12,543 nt of DNA from assembly GCA_937967345.1 (NCBI GenBank), contig CALBTN010000291.1:1-12543 (forward strand), given 5' to 3'. The notes beneath the pieces are model-generated. The model did no database searches. It worked only from the letters and a program-made list of their open reading frames with translations, and was not told where the DNA came from. The stretch's first letter is position 1. Every line of letters starts with the position of its first letter. Origin of the DNA: an uncultured Rubrivivax sp. (lineage in GTDB: Bacteria > Pseudomonadota > Gammaproteobacteria > Burkholderiales > Burkholderiaceae_C). The translations under genes and the position numbers were made by a program. Below, in pieces: positions 6,173-12,543 of this stretch.

Positions 6173-6858
6173 ACCAGGACCTTTCGATCATCACGCTGGT
6201 GCTGCACGCCAGCTTCGTGGTGCAGCTGGTGATGGCCGGGCTGCTGATCGTGTCGCTGGCCAGCTGGACCGTGATCTTCGGCAAGGTCTTCGGCCTGAAG
6301 CGCGTGCGCCAGGGCAACGACGACTTCGAGCGCGACTTCTGGTCGGGGCGCAACCTCACCGAGCTGCAGCACGCGGTGGCCGCCAAGGCGCACACCGCGC
6401 CGCTCGAACGCATCTTCGGCAGCGGCATGCGCGAGTTCATGAAGCTGCGCGAAAAGCGGCTGGACACCTCCGCCCAACTCGACGGCGCGCGCCGCGCGAT
6501 GCGCGCCAGCCTGCAGCGCGAGCTCGACGTCGTCGAGAGCAAGCTCAGCTTCCTGGCCTCGGTGGGCTCCGTGTCGCCCTATGTCGGGCTGTTCGGCACG
6601 GTGTGGGGCATCATGCACGCCTTCGTCGGGCTGTCGAACATGCAGCAGGTGACGCTGGCCACCGTGGCGCCGGGCATCGCCGAGGCGCTGGTGGCCACCG
6701 CGATCGGCCTGTTCGCCGCGATCCCGGCGGTGATCGCCTACAACCGGCTGTCGCGCGACATCGACCGCATCGCCATCCAGTTGGAGACCTTCATCGAGGA
6801 GTTCTCCAACATCCTGCAGCGCAGCGCCAGCCAGCCGGCGCTGGCTGCGGCCAGCTGA
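6169..6858 (+). CDS. tolQ: Tol-Pal system proton channel subunit TolQ
   Basis: TolQ is the MotA/ExbB-type inner-membrane protein that, with TolR, uses the proton gradient to energise TolA during outer-membrane constriction at cell division. The 229-residue protein has the expected three membrane segments: about 16-38 (FVVQLVMAGLLIVSLASW), about 126-150 and about 165-190. The conserved SPYVGLFGTVWGIMHAF (136-152) and APGIAEALVATAIGLFAAIP (167-186) frame the channel. A long cytoplasmic loop lies between segments 1 and 2. The start overlaps the ybgC stop, and tolR begins one base after the tolQ stop. Confidence 0.97.
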   Translation: MNQDLSIITLVLHASFVVQLVMAGLLIVSLASWTVIFGKVFGLKRVRQGNDDFERDFWSGRNLTELQHAVAAKAHTAPLERIFGSGMREFMKLREKRLDTSAQLDGARRAMRASLQRELDVVESKLSFLASVGSVSPYVGLFGTVWGIMHAFVGLSNMQQVTLATVAPGIAEALVATAIGLFAAIPAVIAYNRLSRDIDRIAIQLETFIEEFSNILQRSASQPALAAAS

Positions 6859-6859
6859 G

Positions 6860-7288
<429 letters not shown>

Positions 7289-7301
7289 AGACTCGGCTGC
7301 A

Positions 7302-7318
7302 CGGCCGCGCCGCGGCCG
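7302..7318. terminator. Hairpin between convergent tolR and panC
   Basis: CGGCCGC at 7302-7308 and GCGGCCG at 7312-7318 form a perfect 7-bp stem with a 3-base loop in the 35-base gap between two convergent stop codons. The position suits a bidirectional terminator. There is no T tract on either side, so this is uncertain. Confidence 0.45.
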
Positions 7319-7323
7319 GCGAA

Positions 7324-8172
7324 TCAGCACTCGAGGTTGTCGATCAGCCGGGTTGCGCCCAGGCGCGCGGCGCCCAGCGCCACCAGCGGCTCTGGTGCAT
7401 CCTGGCCCAGCCGCTGCGCCTCGGTCGGCGCGAGCAGGTCGCTGCGCCGGCGCAGCGTCAGGTAGTCCACCGCCCAGCCGCGTGCGGCCAGCGCGGCGCT
7501 CGCCTGCTGCTCCAGCGCCTGCAGCGTGGTGCCGGTCTCGCGCGCGCGCCCGGCCAGAGCTTGCAGCGCCTGCGGCAGCGCCACGGCTTGTTCGCGCTCG
7601 GCCGCGCTGAGGTAGCCGTTGCGCGACGACAGCGCCAGGCCGTCGGCGGCGCGCACCGTTGGCATGCCCACGATCTCGGTCGGCAGCGCGAACTGGTGCG
7701 CCATCTCGCTGATCACCTTGAGCTGCTGATAGTCCTTCTGGCCGAACACCGCCAGCGCCGGTTGTGCGCACTGGAACAGCTTGAGCACCACCGTGCACAC
7801 GCCGGTGAAGAAGCCGGGGCGGAACTCGCCTTCCAGGATGTCGGCCAGCTCGGTGGGCGGTGCGACCTTGTAGACCTGCGGTTGCGGGTAGAGCTCGGCC
7901 TCGTCGGGCGCGAACACGACATCGCAGCCGGCCGCGCCGAGCAACTCGGCGTCGCGTGCCAGCGTGCGCGGGTAGCGGTCGAAATCCTCGTGTGGCAGGA
8001 ACTGCAGCCGGTTGACGAAGACGCTGGCCACCACCGGGCCGCCCAGCCGGCGGGCCTCGCGCACCAGCGACAGGTGGCCTTCGTGCAGGTTGCCCATGGT
8101 CGGCACGAACACCGTGCGGCCTTGGCCGGCCAGCGCGCGGCGCAGCTCGGGGATGAAGTGGATGACTTGCAT
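7324..8172 (-). CDS. panC: Pantothenate synthetase (pantoate--beta-alanine ligase)
   Basis: PanC joins pantoate and beta-alanine with ATP to make pantothenate, the coenzyme A precursor. The 282-residue length is typical. Visible motifs are PTMGNLHEGHLSLVREA at about 24-40 with the HIGH-like H30-E-G-H33, FVNRLQF (usually FVNPLQF; the proline is replaced by arginine), FFTGVCTVVLKLF, FGQKDYQQL with the ATP/pantoate-site Lys and Asp, and LALSSRNGYLS, the KMSKS-like loop. The start at 8172 gives the canonical MQVIH-type beginning with a weak AAGGG upstream. panB lies 46 bases upstream on the same strand, so the two are probably co-transcribed. Confidence 0.96.
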   Translation of the reverse strand: MQVIHFIPELRRALAGQGRTVFVPTMGNLHEGHLSLVREARRLGGPVVASVFVNRLQFLPHEDFDRYPRTLARDAELLGAAGCDVVFAPDEAELYPQPQVYKVAPPTELADILEGEFRPGFFTGVCTVVLKLFQCAQPALAVFGQKDYQQLKVISEMAHQFALPTEIVGMPTVRAADGLALSSRNGYLSAAEREQAVALPQALQALAGRARETGTTLQALEQQASAALAARGWAVDYLTLRRRSDLLAPTEAQRLGQDAPEPLVALGAARLGATRLIDNLEC

Positions 8173-8189
8173 GGCGATGCCCTTGAAAG

Positions 8190-8206
8190 CGGCCGCGCGG
8201 CGGCCG
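8190..8206. repeat. Hairpin between panB and panC
   Basis: CGGCCGC at 8190-8196 and GCGGCCG at 8200-8206 form a perfect 7-bp stem with a 3-base loop. The arms are identical to those of the tolR/panC hairpin at 7302-7318. Read in the panBC direction the stem is followed by CTTTC, a short pyrimidine run, so partial termination or mRNA processing between the genes is possible. Confidence 0.4.
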
Positions 8207-8218
8207 TGCCGCAACCGC

Positions 8219-9085
8219 TCAGTAGCCGTGCACGGCCTCGTCCGGGAAGCTGCCGTCCTTGACCGCTGCCACGTAGGCGGCGACCGCCTGCGCGATCGAC
8301 AAGCCCGGCGCATCGGCCGCGCTGCCCGGCAAGCGGGTGAAGTCGCGCACGAAGCGAGGACGCTTGCCCGGCGTCAGCCCCAGCAGGTCGTGCAGCACCA
8401 GCACCTGTCCGCTGGTGCCGCCACCGGCGCCGATGCCGATGGTCATCACTTGCGGCAGCGCCAGGCTGATGCGCTGCGCGAGTACCGAAGGCACCAGCTC
8501 GAGCACCAGCATCGCGGCCCCGGCGTCGGCCAGCGCGCGGGCATCGGCCAGCAGGCGCTGGGCCGCCGCGTCGTCGCGGCCCTGCACGCGAAAGCCGCCG
8601 AGCGCGTGCACCCGCTGCGGCGTCAACCCCAGGTGCGCACACACCGCAATGCCGCGCTCGACCAGGAAGCTCACGGTCGCGGCGGTGTAGCCGCCGCCTT
8701 CGAGCTTGACCATCTGTGCGCCGGCACGCATCAGTTCGGCGGCCGAGGCAAAGGCCAGCTCGGGGCTGGCCTCGTAGCTGCCGAAGGGCATGTCGGCGAT
8801 CAGGAACGCGGCGCGCGTGCCGTGGGCCACGCAGCGCACGTGGTAGGCCATCTGCGCCAGCGTGACCGGCAGCGTGCTGGTCTCGCCCTGGATCACGTTG
8901 CCCAGCGAGTCGCCGACCAGCACGACGTCGACGCCGGCGCGGTCCAGCAGTTGGGCGAAAGTGGCGTCGTAGCAGGTCAGCACCGCCAGCTTCTCGCCGC
9001 GCGCGGCCATGTCGCGCAAGCGCGGCAAGGTCAGGGCAGGGCGGGGGGCTGGCGTCGCCGCGGCAGGATCGGGATGGACACTCAT
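8219..9085 (-). CDS. panB: 3-methyl-2-oxobutanoate hydroxymethyltransferase
   Basis: PanB transfers a one-carbon unit from methylenetetrahydrofolate to 2-oxoisovalerate to make ketopantoate. The 288-residue protein contains LTCYDATFAQLL (about 36-47), LVGDSLG with metal ligand D59, GETSTLPVTLAQMAYH, IADMPFGSY with D98, MVKLEGG with E129, CAHLGLTPQ (149-157), GGFRVQGRD (163-171), LELVP with the catalytic-type E196, and IGIGAGGGTSGQVLVLHD. The final GEEHSF-type end is FPDEAVHGY. ATG 9085 is chosen because it follows the CACAAT promoter-like hexamer; the in-frame ATG at 9139 overlaps that hexamer. No good Shine-Dalgarno is visible. It is divergent from tolA. Confidence 0.95.
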   Translation of the reverse strand: MSVHPDPAAATPAPRPALTLPRLRDMAARGEKLAVLTCYDATFAQLLDRAGVDVVLVGDSLGNVIQGETSTLPVTLAQMAYHVRCVAHGTRAAFLIADMPFGSYEASPELAFASAAELMRAGAQMVKLEGGGYTAATVSFLVERGIAVCAHLGLTPQRVHALGGFRVQGRDDAAAQRLLADARALADAGAAMLVLELVPSVLAQRISLALPQVMTIGIGAGGGTSGQVLVLHDLLGLTPGKRPRFVRDFTRLPGSAADAPGLSIAQAVAAYVAAVKDGSFPDEAVHGY

Positions 9086-9137
9086 CGGAATGGCGGCGGC
9101 GCACGCTCGTCCGCCGCGATGCAACAAGGTGGGGCGC

Positions 9138-9143
9138 ATTGTG
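9138..9143 (-). promoter_or_regulatory. Putative -10 element for panBC
   Basis: On the minus strand this reads CACAAT within GGCACAATGCGCC. Transcription would begin near 9131, giving a leader of about 46 bases. No -35 match is seen at the expected distance. The same GGCACAATG string occurs upstream of the catalase gene. Confidence 0.35.
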
Positions 9144-9195
9144 CCTACATCGCCGCGTGCGCCGATCGGCAGCAAGCGGCGCGGGCGGCACGCCG

Positions 9196-9215
9196 GGGCG
9201 CGTATGCTCGCGCCC
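9196..9215. promoter_or_regulatory. Putative tolA promoter: TATGCT inside a 7-bp inverted repeat
   Basis: TATGCT at 9203-9208 is a plausible -10 for tolA. It is flanked exactly by GGGCGCG (9196-9202) and CGCGCCC (9209-9215), so it sits in the loop of a perfect inverted repeat. Such a layout could be an operator or chance in GC-rich DNA. A separate promoter is expected because tolA is detached from tolQR. Confidence 0.4.
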
Positions 9216-9217
9216 GA

Positions 9218-9237
9218 AAGGGCTCTGCCGAGCCCTT
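9218..9237 (+). other. Stem-loop in the predicted 5' leader of tolA
   Basis: AAGGGCTC (9218-9225), loop TGCC and GAGCCCTT (9230-9237) form a perfect 8-bp stem with a 4-base loop. If transcription starts near 9215, the hairpin is at the very 5' end of the tolA mRNA, 17 bases before the ATG. It could protect the mRNA or affect initiation. No T tract follows. Confidence 0.45.
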
Positions 9238-9254
9238 GGCTGACCTTGACCGAG

Positions 9255-10166
9255 ATGACATCGACCACGCTCCCGCTGCAGGCGGCAGACCCGTTGCGAC
9301 CGCGCGCGCCCGGCGGCATGGGCCGCGGCGCGCTGCTGGCGCTGGCCGTGCACGTGCTGCTGGTGCTGGCGCTGGCGCTGGCAGTGCACTGGCGCAGCCA
9401 GACGCCACAGGCCTTCAGCGCCGAGCTGTGGTCGGCCACGCCGCAGGCCGCGGCGCCGCGCGAGGTGCAGACCGCACCGGCCGCTGCGCCGGCACCACCG
9501 CCGCCGCCACCCAAGCCCACGCCGCGCCAGGCCACGCCGGCACCGCCGCCACCGGCGCCTGACTCTCAGATCGCGATCGACAAGGCGCGGCAGGAAAAGC
9601 TCGAGGCCGAGCGCGAGGCGGCCGAGCGCGAAAAGGAGCGTGCGCGCAAGCTCAAGGCCGAGCAGGCGGACAAGGCCGAGAAAGCCGAGAAAGCCGAACG
9701 CGCCGAGCGCGAGCGCCAAGCCGCCAAGGCCGAGGCGCAGGCCAAGCGCGAAGAGCAGCAAAAGCGCGACAAGCAGGCGGCCGAGCGTGCCGAGAACCAG
9801 CGCCTGGCCAAGCAGCGCGAGGACAACCTCAAGCGCATGCTGGGCCAGGCCGGTGCCACCGGCGCGCCGGGTTCCAGCGGCCGCGCGCTGAAGGACGCGG
9901 CGCCCTCAGCCAGCTACGCCGGCAAGCTGATCGCGCGCATCAAGCCGAACATCCTGTTCACCGAGACCGTCAACGGCAACCCGGCCGCCGACGTCGAGGT
10001 GCGCGCATCGGCCACCGGCACCATCCTGAGCCGGCGCCTGGTCAAGAGCAGCGGCAACAAGGACTGGGACGATGCGGTGCTGCGCGCGATCGACCGCACC
10101 GCCGAGCTACCGCGCGATGTCGACGGCCGCGTGCCGCCGGTGATCGTTATCACCTTCACGCCGTAG
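9255..10166 (+). CDS. tolA: Cell envelope integrity protein TolA
   Basis: TolA spans the periplasm, linking the TolQR motor in the inner membrane with TolB/Pal at the outer membrane. The 303-residue protein shows the three-part layout: a cytoplasmic N-terminus and single membrane helix (about 25-45, with H33 recalling the functional His of the TolA membrane segment); a Pro-rich hinge (about 76-102) followed by an Ala/Glu/Lys/Arg-rich helical domain (about 104-195, with AEKAEKAERAERE repeats); and a TonB-like C-terminal domain from about 218 (SASYAGKLIARIKPNILF) to 303. I chose ATG 9255 because a longer frame upstream runs through the promoter region and the divergent panB start. tolB and pal do not follow it. 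Confidence 0.94.
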   Translation: MTSTTLPLQAADPLRPRAPGGMGRGALLALAVHVLLVLALALAVHWRSQTPQAFSAELWSATPQAAAPREVQTAPAAAPAPPPPPPKPTPRQATPAPPPPAPDSQIAIDKARQEKLEAEREAAEREKERARKLKAEQADKAEKAEKAERAERERQAAKAEAQAKREEQQKRDKQAAERAENQRLAKQREDNLKRMLGQAGATGAPGSSGRALKDAAPSASYAGKLIARIKPNILFTETVNGNPAADVEVRASATGTILSRRLVKSSGNKDWDDAVLRAIDRTAELPRDVDGRVPPVIVITFTP

Positions 10167-10185
10167 CCGCCGCGCCAGACAGCCA

Positions 10186-10202
10186 GCCGCGCTGGGCGCG
10201 GC
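10186..10202. terminator. Hairpin downstream of tolA
   Basis: GCCGCGC (10186-10192) and GCGCGGC (10196-10202) form a perfect 7-bp stem with loop TGG, 20 bases after the tolA stop and before the convergent isomerase-like gene. It is followed only by a weak T-containing stretch (GGTTCTC), so it may be a terminator of non-classical type. The rest of the 116-base gap shows nothing else I recognise. Confidence 0.4.
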
Positions 10203-10282
10203 GCAGCGGGTTCTCACCGTGGCGCAGCGCCAAGAGCGCGCGAGCGGCTACCGAGGCACTTCGGTTTCATGCCGAACGCGCC

Positions 10283-10888
10283 TCAGGCCCTGCTCGCCCC
10301 AGCCAAGCACCAATCGATCGTGTCCTCCAGGCGGTCGTCGCCCCAGAAGATCTCGCCGTCGGCGCACACCCAGCTTGGCGAGCCGAAGAGGCCGAGCGCA
10401 CGCGCGCGGTCGGTGCGCGCGCCGTACAGCGCGCGCACCTCGTCGCTTTCGGCGCGCTCGCTGCAGTCCGCCGGCCGCCCCAGTCGCTGCAGGATGGCGG
10501 CCAGCACCTGGGGCGCGCCGGGGTCGAGCTTGTCGAGGAACCAGGTGCGGTAGGCCTCGCGCACGAAAGGCTCGCACCAGCCCTCGCTCGCGGCCAGCGT
10601 CGCGACGCGGTTGGCCTGCTCGTTCGGGTCGATCGGGTACGGCGGCGCGCCATCGAAGGGGATGCCGAAGCGCCCCGCGCGGCGCTCCAGATCGCGCCAC
10701 ATGTAGGCGAACTTGGCCGGCTTGCCGACGAAGGGGCTGTTGTTCTGCTCGCGCATCAGCGTGCGCACGCTGAACGGGCACCACTGCAGTTGCACGCCGC
10801 GCGCGGCGGCCAGCGCGCCGGCGCGCGCCACCGACAGGTAGCTGTAGGTGCTGCCGACGAAGAAGTAGAAGTCGATGCTGCGGACCAT
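10283..10888 (-). CDS. 2-hydroxychromene-2-carboxylate isomerase family protein (DsbA-like/GST-kappa fold)
   Basis: A 201-residue protein of the thioredoxin-fold family that includes 2-hydroxychromene-2-carboxylate isomerase and kappa-class glutathione transferases. The N-terminus IDFYFFVGSTYSYLS (5-19) corresponds to the family's IDFYFDxxSPYSYL, with S13 where DsbA would have its first cysteine, so there is no CXXC and no disulfide oxidase role. GLFGSPSWV (166-174) holds the cis-proline P171, and EIFWGDDRLED (179-189) is the usual C-terminal signature. No signal peptide is seen, so it should be cytoplasmic and glutathione-linked. The chemistry known for the founding member is naphthalene degradation, but no other such genes are here, so the substrate is unknown. 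GAGGTG lies 5 bases before the ATG. It follows the catalase gene on the same strand by 103 bases. Confidence 0.88.
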   Translation of the reverse strand: MVRSIDFYFFVGSTYSYLSVARAGALAAARGVQLQWCPFSVRTLMREQNNSPFVGKPAKFAYMWRDLERRAGRFGIPFDGAPPYPIDPNEQANRVATLAASEGWCEPFVREAYRTWFLDKLDPGAPQVLAAILQRLGRPADCSERAESDEVRALYGARTDRARALGLFGSPSWVCADGEIFWGDDRLEDTIDWCLAGASRA

Positions 10889-10910
10889 GGGCGCACCTCG
10901 GCGTCGTGCT

Positions 10911-10934
10911 CGGGCCGCCGTGATCGGCGGCCCG
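10911..10934. terminator. Strong hairpin between catalase and isomerase-like genes
   Basis: CGGGCCGCCG (10911-10920) and CGGCGGCCCG (10925-10934) form a perfect 10-bp stem with a 4-base loop (TGAT). It lies in the 103-base gap after the catalase stop, 22 bases before the ATG of the next gene on the same strand. It may end the catalase transcript or stabilise it, but it has no T tract. Confidence 0.5.
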
Positions 10935-10991
10935 GGCCGATGATGCGCGGTCGCGCCGGGCCGGGCAAGCTGTGCCTCGGCCGCGCTGCGG

Positions 10992-12449
10992 CTACTTGCC
11001 GACTTCGCTCGCCGCGATACCCAAGGCCTTGGCCACGCCCGCGCCGTAGGCCGGGTCGGCCTTCAGGCAGTTGGCGATGTGGCGCAACTGCACCTCGCGC
11101 GACGCGCCGCCGACTTCGGCCGCGGTGTTGTCGAACAAGACCTGCTGCTGCGCGGGCGTCATCAGCCGGAACAGCGCACCGGGCTGCGAGTAGTAGTCGG
11201 CGTCCTCGCGGTGGTTCCAGTGGTCGGCCGCGCCTTCGATGCTCAGCGGCGGCTCGCTGAAGTCGGGCTGCTGCTGCCACAGGCCCAGGCTGTTCGGCTC
11301 GTAGCCCTTGGTGCTGCCGAAGTTGCCGTCCACGCGCATGCTGCCGTCGCGGTGGTAGTGGTTCACCGGGCAGCGCGGCGCGTTCACCGGGATCTGGTAG
11401 TGGTTGACGCCCAGCCGGTAGCGCTGCGCGTCGCCGTACGAGAACAGCCGTGCCTGCAGCATCTTGTCGGGCGAGAAGCCAATGCCGGGCACCACGCTTG
11501 CCGGGTTGAAGGCCGACTGCTCGACCTCGGCGAAGAAGTTTTCGGGGTTGCGGTTCAGCTCCATCACGCCGACATCGATCAGCGGGTAGTCCTTGTGCGG
11601 CCAGACCTTGGTCAGGTCGAAGGGGTTGTAGGGCACCTTGGACGCGTCCTTCTCGGGCATGACCTGCACCTTCAGCGTCCACTTCGGAAACTCACCGCGC
11701 TCGATGGCGTCGAACAGGTCGCGCTGGTGGCTCTCGCGGTCCTTGCCGATGATCGCCGTGGCCTCGGCGTTGCTGAGGTTCTTGATCCCCTGCTGGCACT
11801 TCAGGTGGAACTTGACCCAGTAGCGCTCGCCGGCCGCATTGATGAAGCTGAAGGTGTGCGAGCCGAAGCCGTGCATCGTGCGGTAGCTGGCCGGGATGCC
11901 GCGCTCGGACATCACGATCGTGATCTGGTGCAGCGCTTCGGGCAGCGAGGTCCAGAAGTCCCAGTTGTTCTGCGCGCTGCGCAAGTTGGTGCGCGGGTCG
12001 CGCTTGACCGCGTGGTTCAGGTCGGGAAACTTCAGCGGGTCGCGCATGAAGAACACCGGCGTGTTGTTGCCCACCAGGTCCCAGTTGCCTTCCTCGGTAT
12101 AGAACTTGACCGCAAAGCCGCGGATGTCGCGCTCGGCGTCGGCCGCGCCGCGCTCGCCGGCCACCGTGGTGAAGCGCGCGAACAGCTCGGTCTTCTTGCC
12201 CACCTGCGCGAAGATCTTCGCGCGCGTGTACTTCGTGATGTCGTGCGTGACGGTGAAGGTGCCGTAGGCGCCGCTGCCCTTGGCGTGCATGCGTCGCTCG
12301 GGGATCACCTCGCGGTCGAAATGCGCGAGCTTTTCCAGCAGCCACACGTCCTGCAGCAGCGCCGGGCCGCGTGGGCCTGCGGTCTGCGTGTTCTGGTTGT
12401 CGACCACCGGGCAGCCGAAGGCGGTGGTGAGCTTGTGCGAGTCGGTCAT
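10992..12449 (-). CDS. katA: Monofunctional haem catalase (small-subunit type)
   Basis: Catalase splits hydrogen peroxide into water and oxygen; this family is cytoplasmic or periplasmic and tetrameric. The 485-residue length fits small-subunit clade-3 enzymes. Seen directly: the distal catalytic His55 in RRMHAKGSGAYG, the active-site Asn at 128/129 in DLVGNNTPVFFMRD, PLIDVGVMELNRNPENFFAEVEQ, and the proximal haem-ligand Tyr338 in RLFSYGDAQRYR. Substrate-channel and dimer parts (ADHWNHREDADYYSQPGALF) are intact. No signal peptide is present. I chose ATG 12449 because GGAGG lies 7 bases upstream; the ATGs at 12461 and 12488 lack this support. An OxyR-like motif lies upstream. The symbol katA is the usual one for this class but is not unique. 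Confidence 0.95.
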   Translation of the reverse strand: MTDSHKLTTAFGCPVVDNQNTQTAGPRGPALLQDVWLLEKLAHFDREVIPERRMHAKGSGAYGTFTVTHDITKYTRAKIFAQVGKKTELFARFTTVAGERGAADAERDIRGFAVKFYTEEGNWDLVGNNTPVFFMRDPLKFPDLNHAVKRDPRTNLRSAQNNWDFWTSLPEALHQITIVMSERGIPASYRTMHGFGSHTFSFINAAGERYWVKFHLKCQQGIKNLSNAEATAIIGKDRESHQRDLFDAIERGEFPKWTLKVQVMPEKDASKVPYNPFDLTKVWPHKDYPLIDVGVMELNRNPENFFAEVEQSAFNPASVVPGIGFSPDKMLQARLFSYGDAQRYRLGVNHYQIPVNAPRCPVNHYHRDGSMRVDGNFGSTKGYEPNSLGLWQQQPDFSEPPLSIEGAADHWNHREDADYYSQPGALFRLMTPAQQQVLFDNTAAEVGGASREVQLRHIANCLKADPAYGAGVAKALGIAASEVGK

Positions 12450-12486
12450 GCGGGCCTCCATGGGTGTCGAAGATCGGATGGCGGCC

Positions 12487-12492
12487 ATTGTG
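12487..12492 (-). promoter_or_regulatory. Putative -10 element for the catalase gene
   Basis: On the minus strand this reads CACAAT within GGCACAATGG. The expected -35 place, 17 bases upstream, reads TATCCC, a poor match, as is common for activator-dependent promoters. Transcription would begin near 12480, giving a leader of about 30 bases that contains the GGAGG Shine-Dalgarno. Confidence 0.4.
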
Positions 12493-12512
12493 CCGGCCTA
12501 CCCGGCAGCGGG

Positions 12513-12541
12513 ATAGGCGGGTGCCGCTATCGCGGCGATAG
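12513..12541. promoter_or_regulatory. OxyR-like binding motif upstream of catalase
   Basis: CTAT (12527-12530), seven bases, then ATAG (12538-12541) reproduces the centre of the OxyR consensus, which is ATAG-N7-CTAT-N7-ATAG-N7-CTAT. These lie in a 17-bp perfect dyad (GCTATCGC, one base, GCGATAGC). A further ATAG at 12513-12516 is separated from the CTAT by 10 bases rather than 7. The fourth element would lie beyond the window end. The gene-proximal element overlaps the expected -35 of the catalase promoter, where activators of this type contact RNA polymerase. OxyR control of catalase is well known; its use here is inferred. Confidence 0.5.
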
Positions 12542-12543
12542 CC

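Noticed and set aside
9655..9735. Short tandem repeats (GCCGAGAAA-like) as a repeat element
   Set aside because: They encode the Ala-Glu-Lys repeats of the TolA helical domain and are explained by the protein.
7713..9761. Open frame of 682 codons on the minus strand covering panC, panB and part of tolA
   Set aside because: It is out of frame with panB and panC, which have all their motifs, and its repetitive Arg/Gly/Leu-rich sequence mirrors the tolA coding repeats.

Overview
This is a compact, very GC-rich stretch with third codon positions almost always G or C and ordinary housekeeping genes. The set ribD-ribE-ribBX-ribH-nusB-aminotransferase, ybgC-tolQ-tolR, panBC, tolA and a monofunctional catalase suggests a chromosomal region of a betaproteobacterium. 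Order Burkholderiales is most likely, perhaps the Rubrivivax/Leptothrix-like group. The genus is inference and cannot be fixed from the window.

Layout. At 3-425 (+) is the C-terminal end of an unidentified protein. At 477-5687 (+) are six tightly packed genes: ribD, ribE, a RibB with a degenerate GTP cyclohydrolase II-like domain (RibBX type), ribH, nusB and a PLP-dependent aminotransferase. Several are joined by overlapping stop/start codons. At 5738-7288 (+) are ybgC, tolQ and tolR, the start of the Tol-Pal envelope system. At 7324-9085 (-) are panB then panC, the pantothenate pathway. At 9255-10166 (+) is tolA, cut off from tolQR by panBC and with its own promoter-like region. At 10283-10888 (-) is a thioredoxin-fold protein of the 2-hydroxychromene-2-carboxylate isomerase (GST-kappa/DsbA-like) family. 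At 10992-12449 (-) is a clade-3-type haem catalase, preceded at the window edge by an OxyR-like motif.

How the genes work together. RibD, RibBX, RibH and RibE cover riboflavin synthesis except for GTP cyclohydrolase II: the RibA-like half of RibBX lacks the zinc and substrate residues, so a separate RibA must lie elsewhere. TolQ, TolR and TolA form the inner-membrane motor of Tol-Pal; tolB and pal are not in the window. PanB and PanC make pantoate and then pantothenate. KatA removes hydrogen peroxide.

Regulation. Three starts (ribD, ribBX, ybgC) have a -10-like hexamer 7 to 11 bases before the ATG, implying leaderless or very short-leader mRNAs. GC-rich inverted repeats sit against or around these hexamers and in most gene junctions. 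No gap exceeds 300 bases; the largest is the 169-base panB/tolA divergent region. I found no mobile element, CRISPR array, RNA gene or clear new system. The points most worth a second look are the split tol operon, the leaderless-type starts with abutting inverted repeats, and the OxyR-like site.
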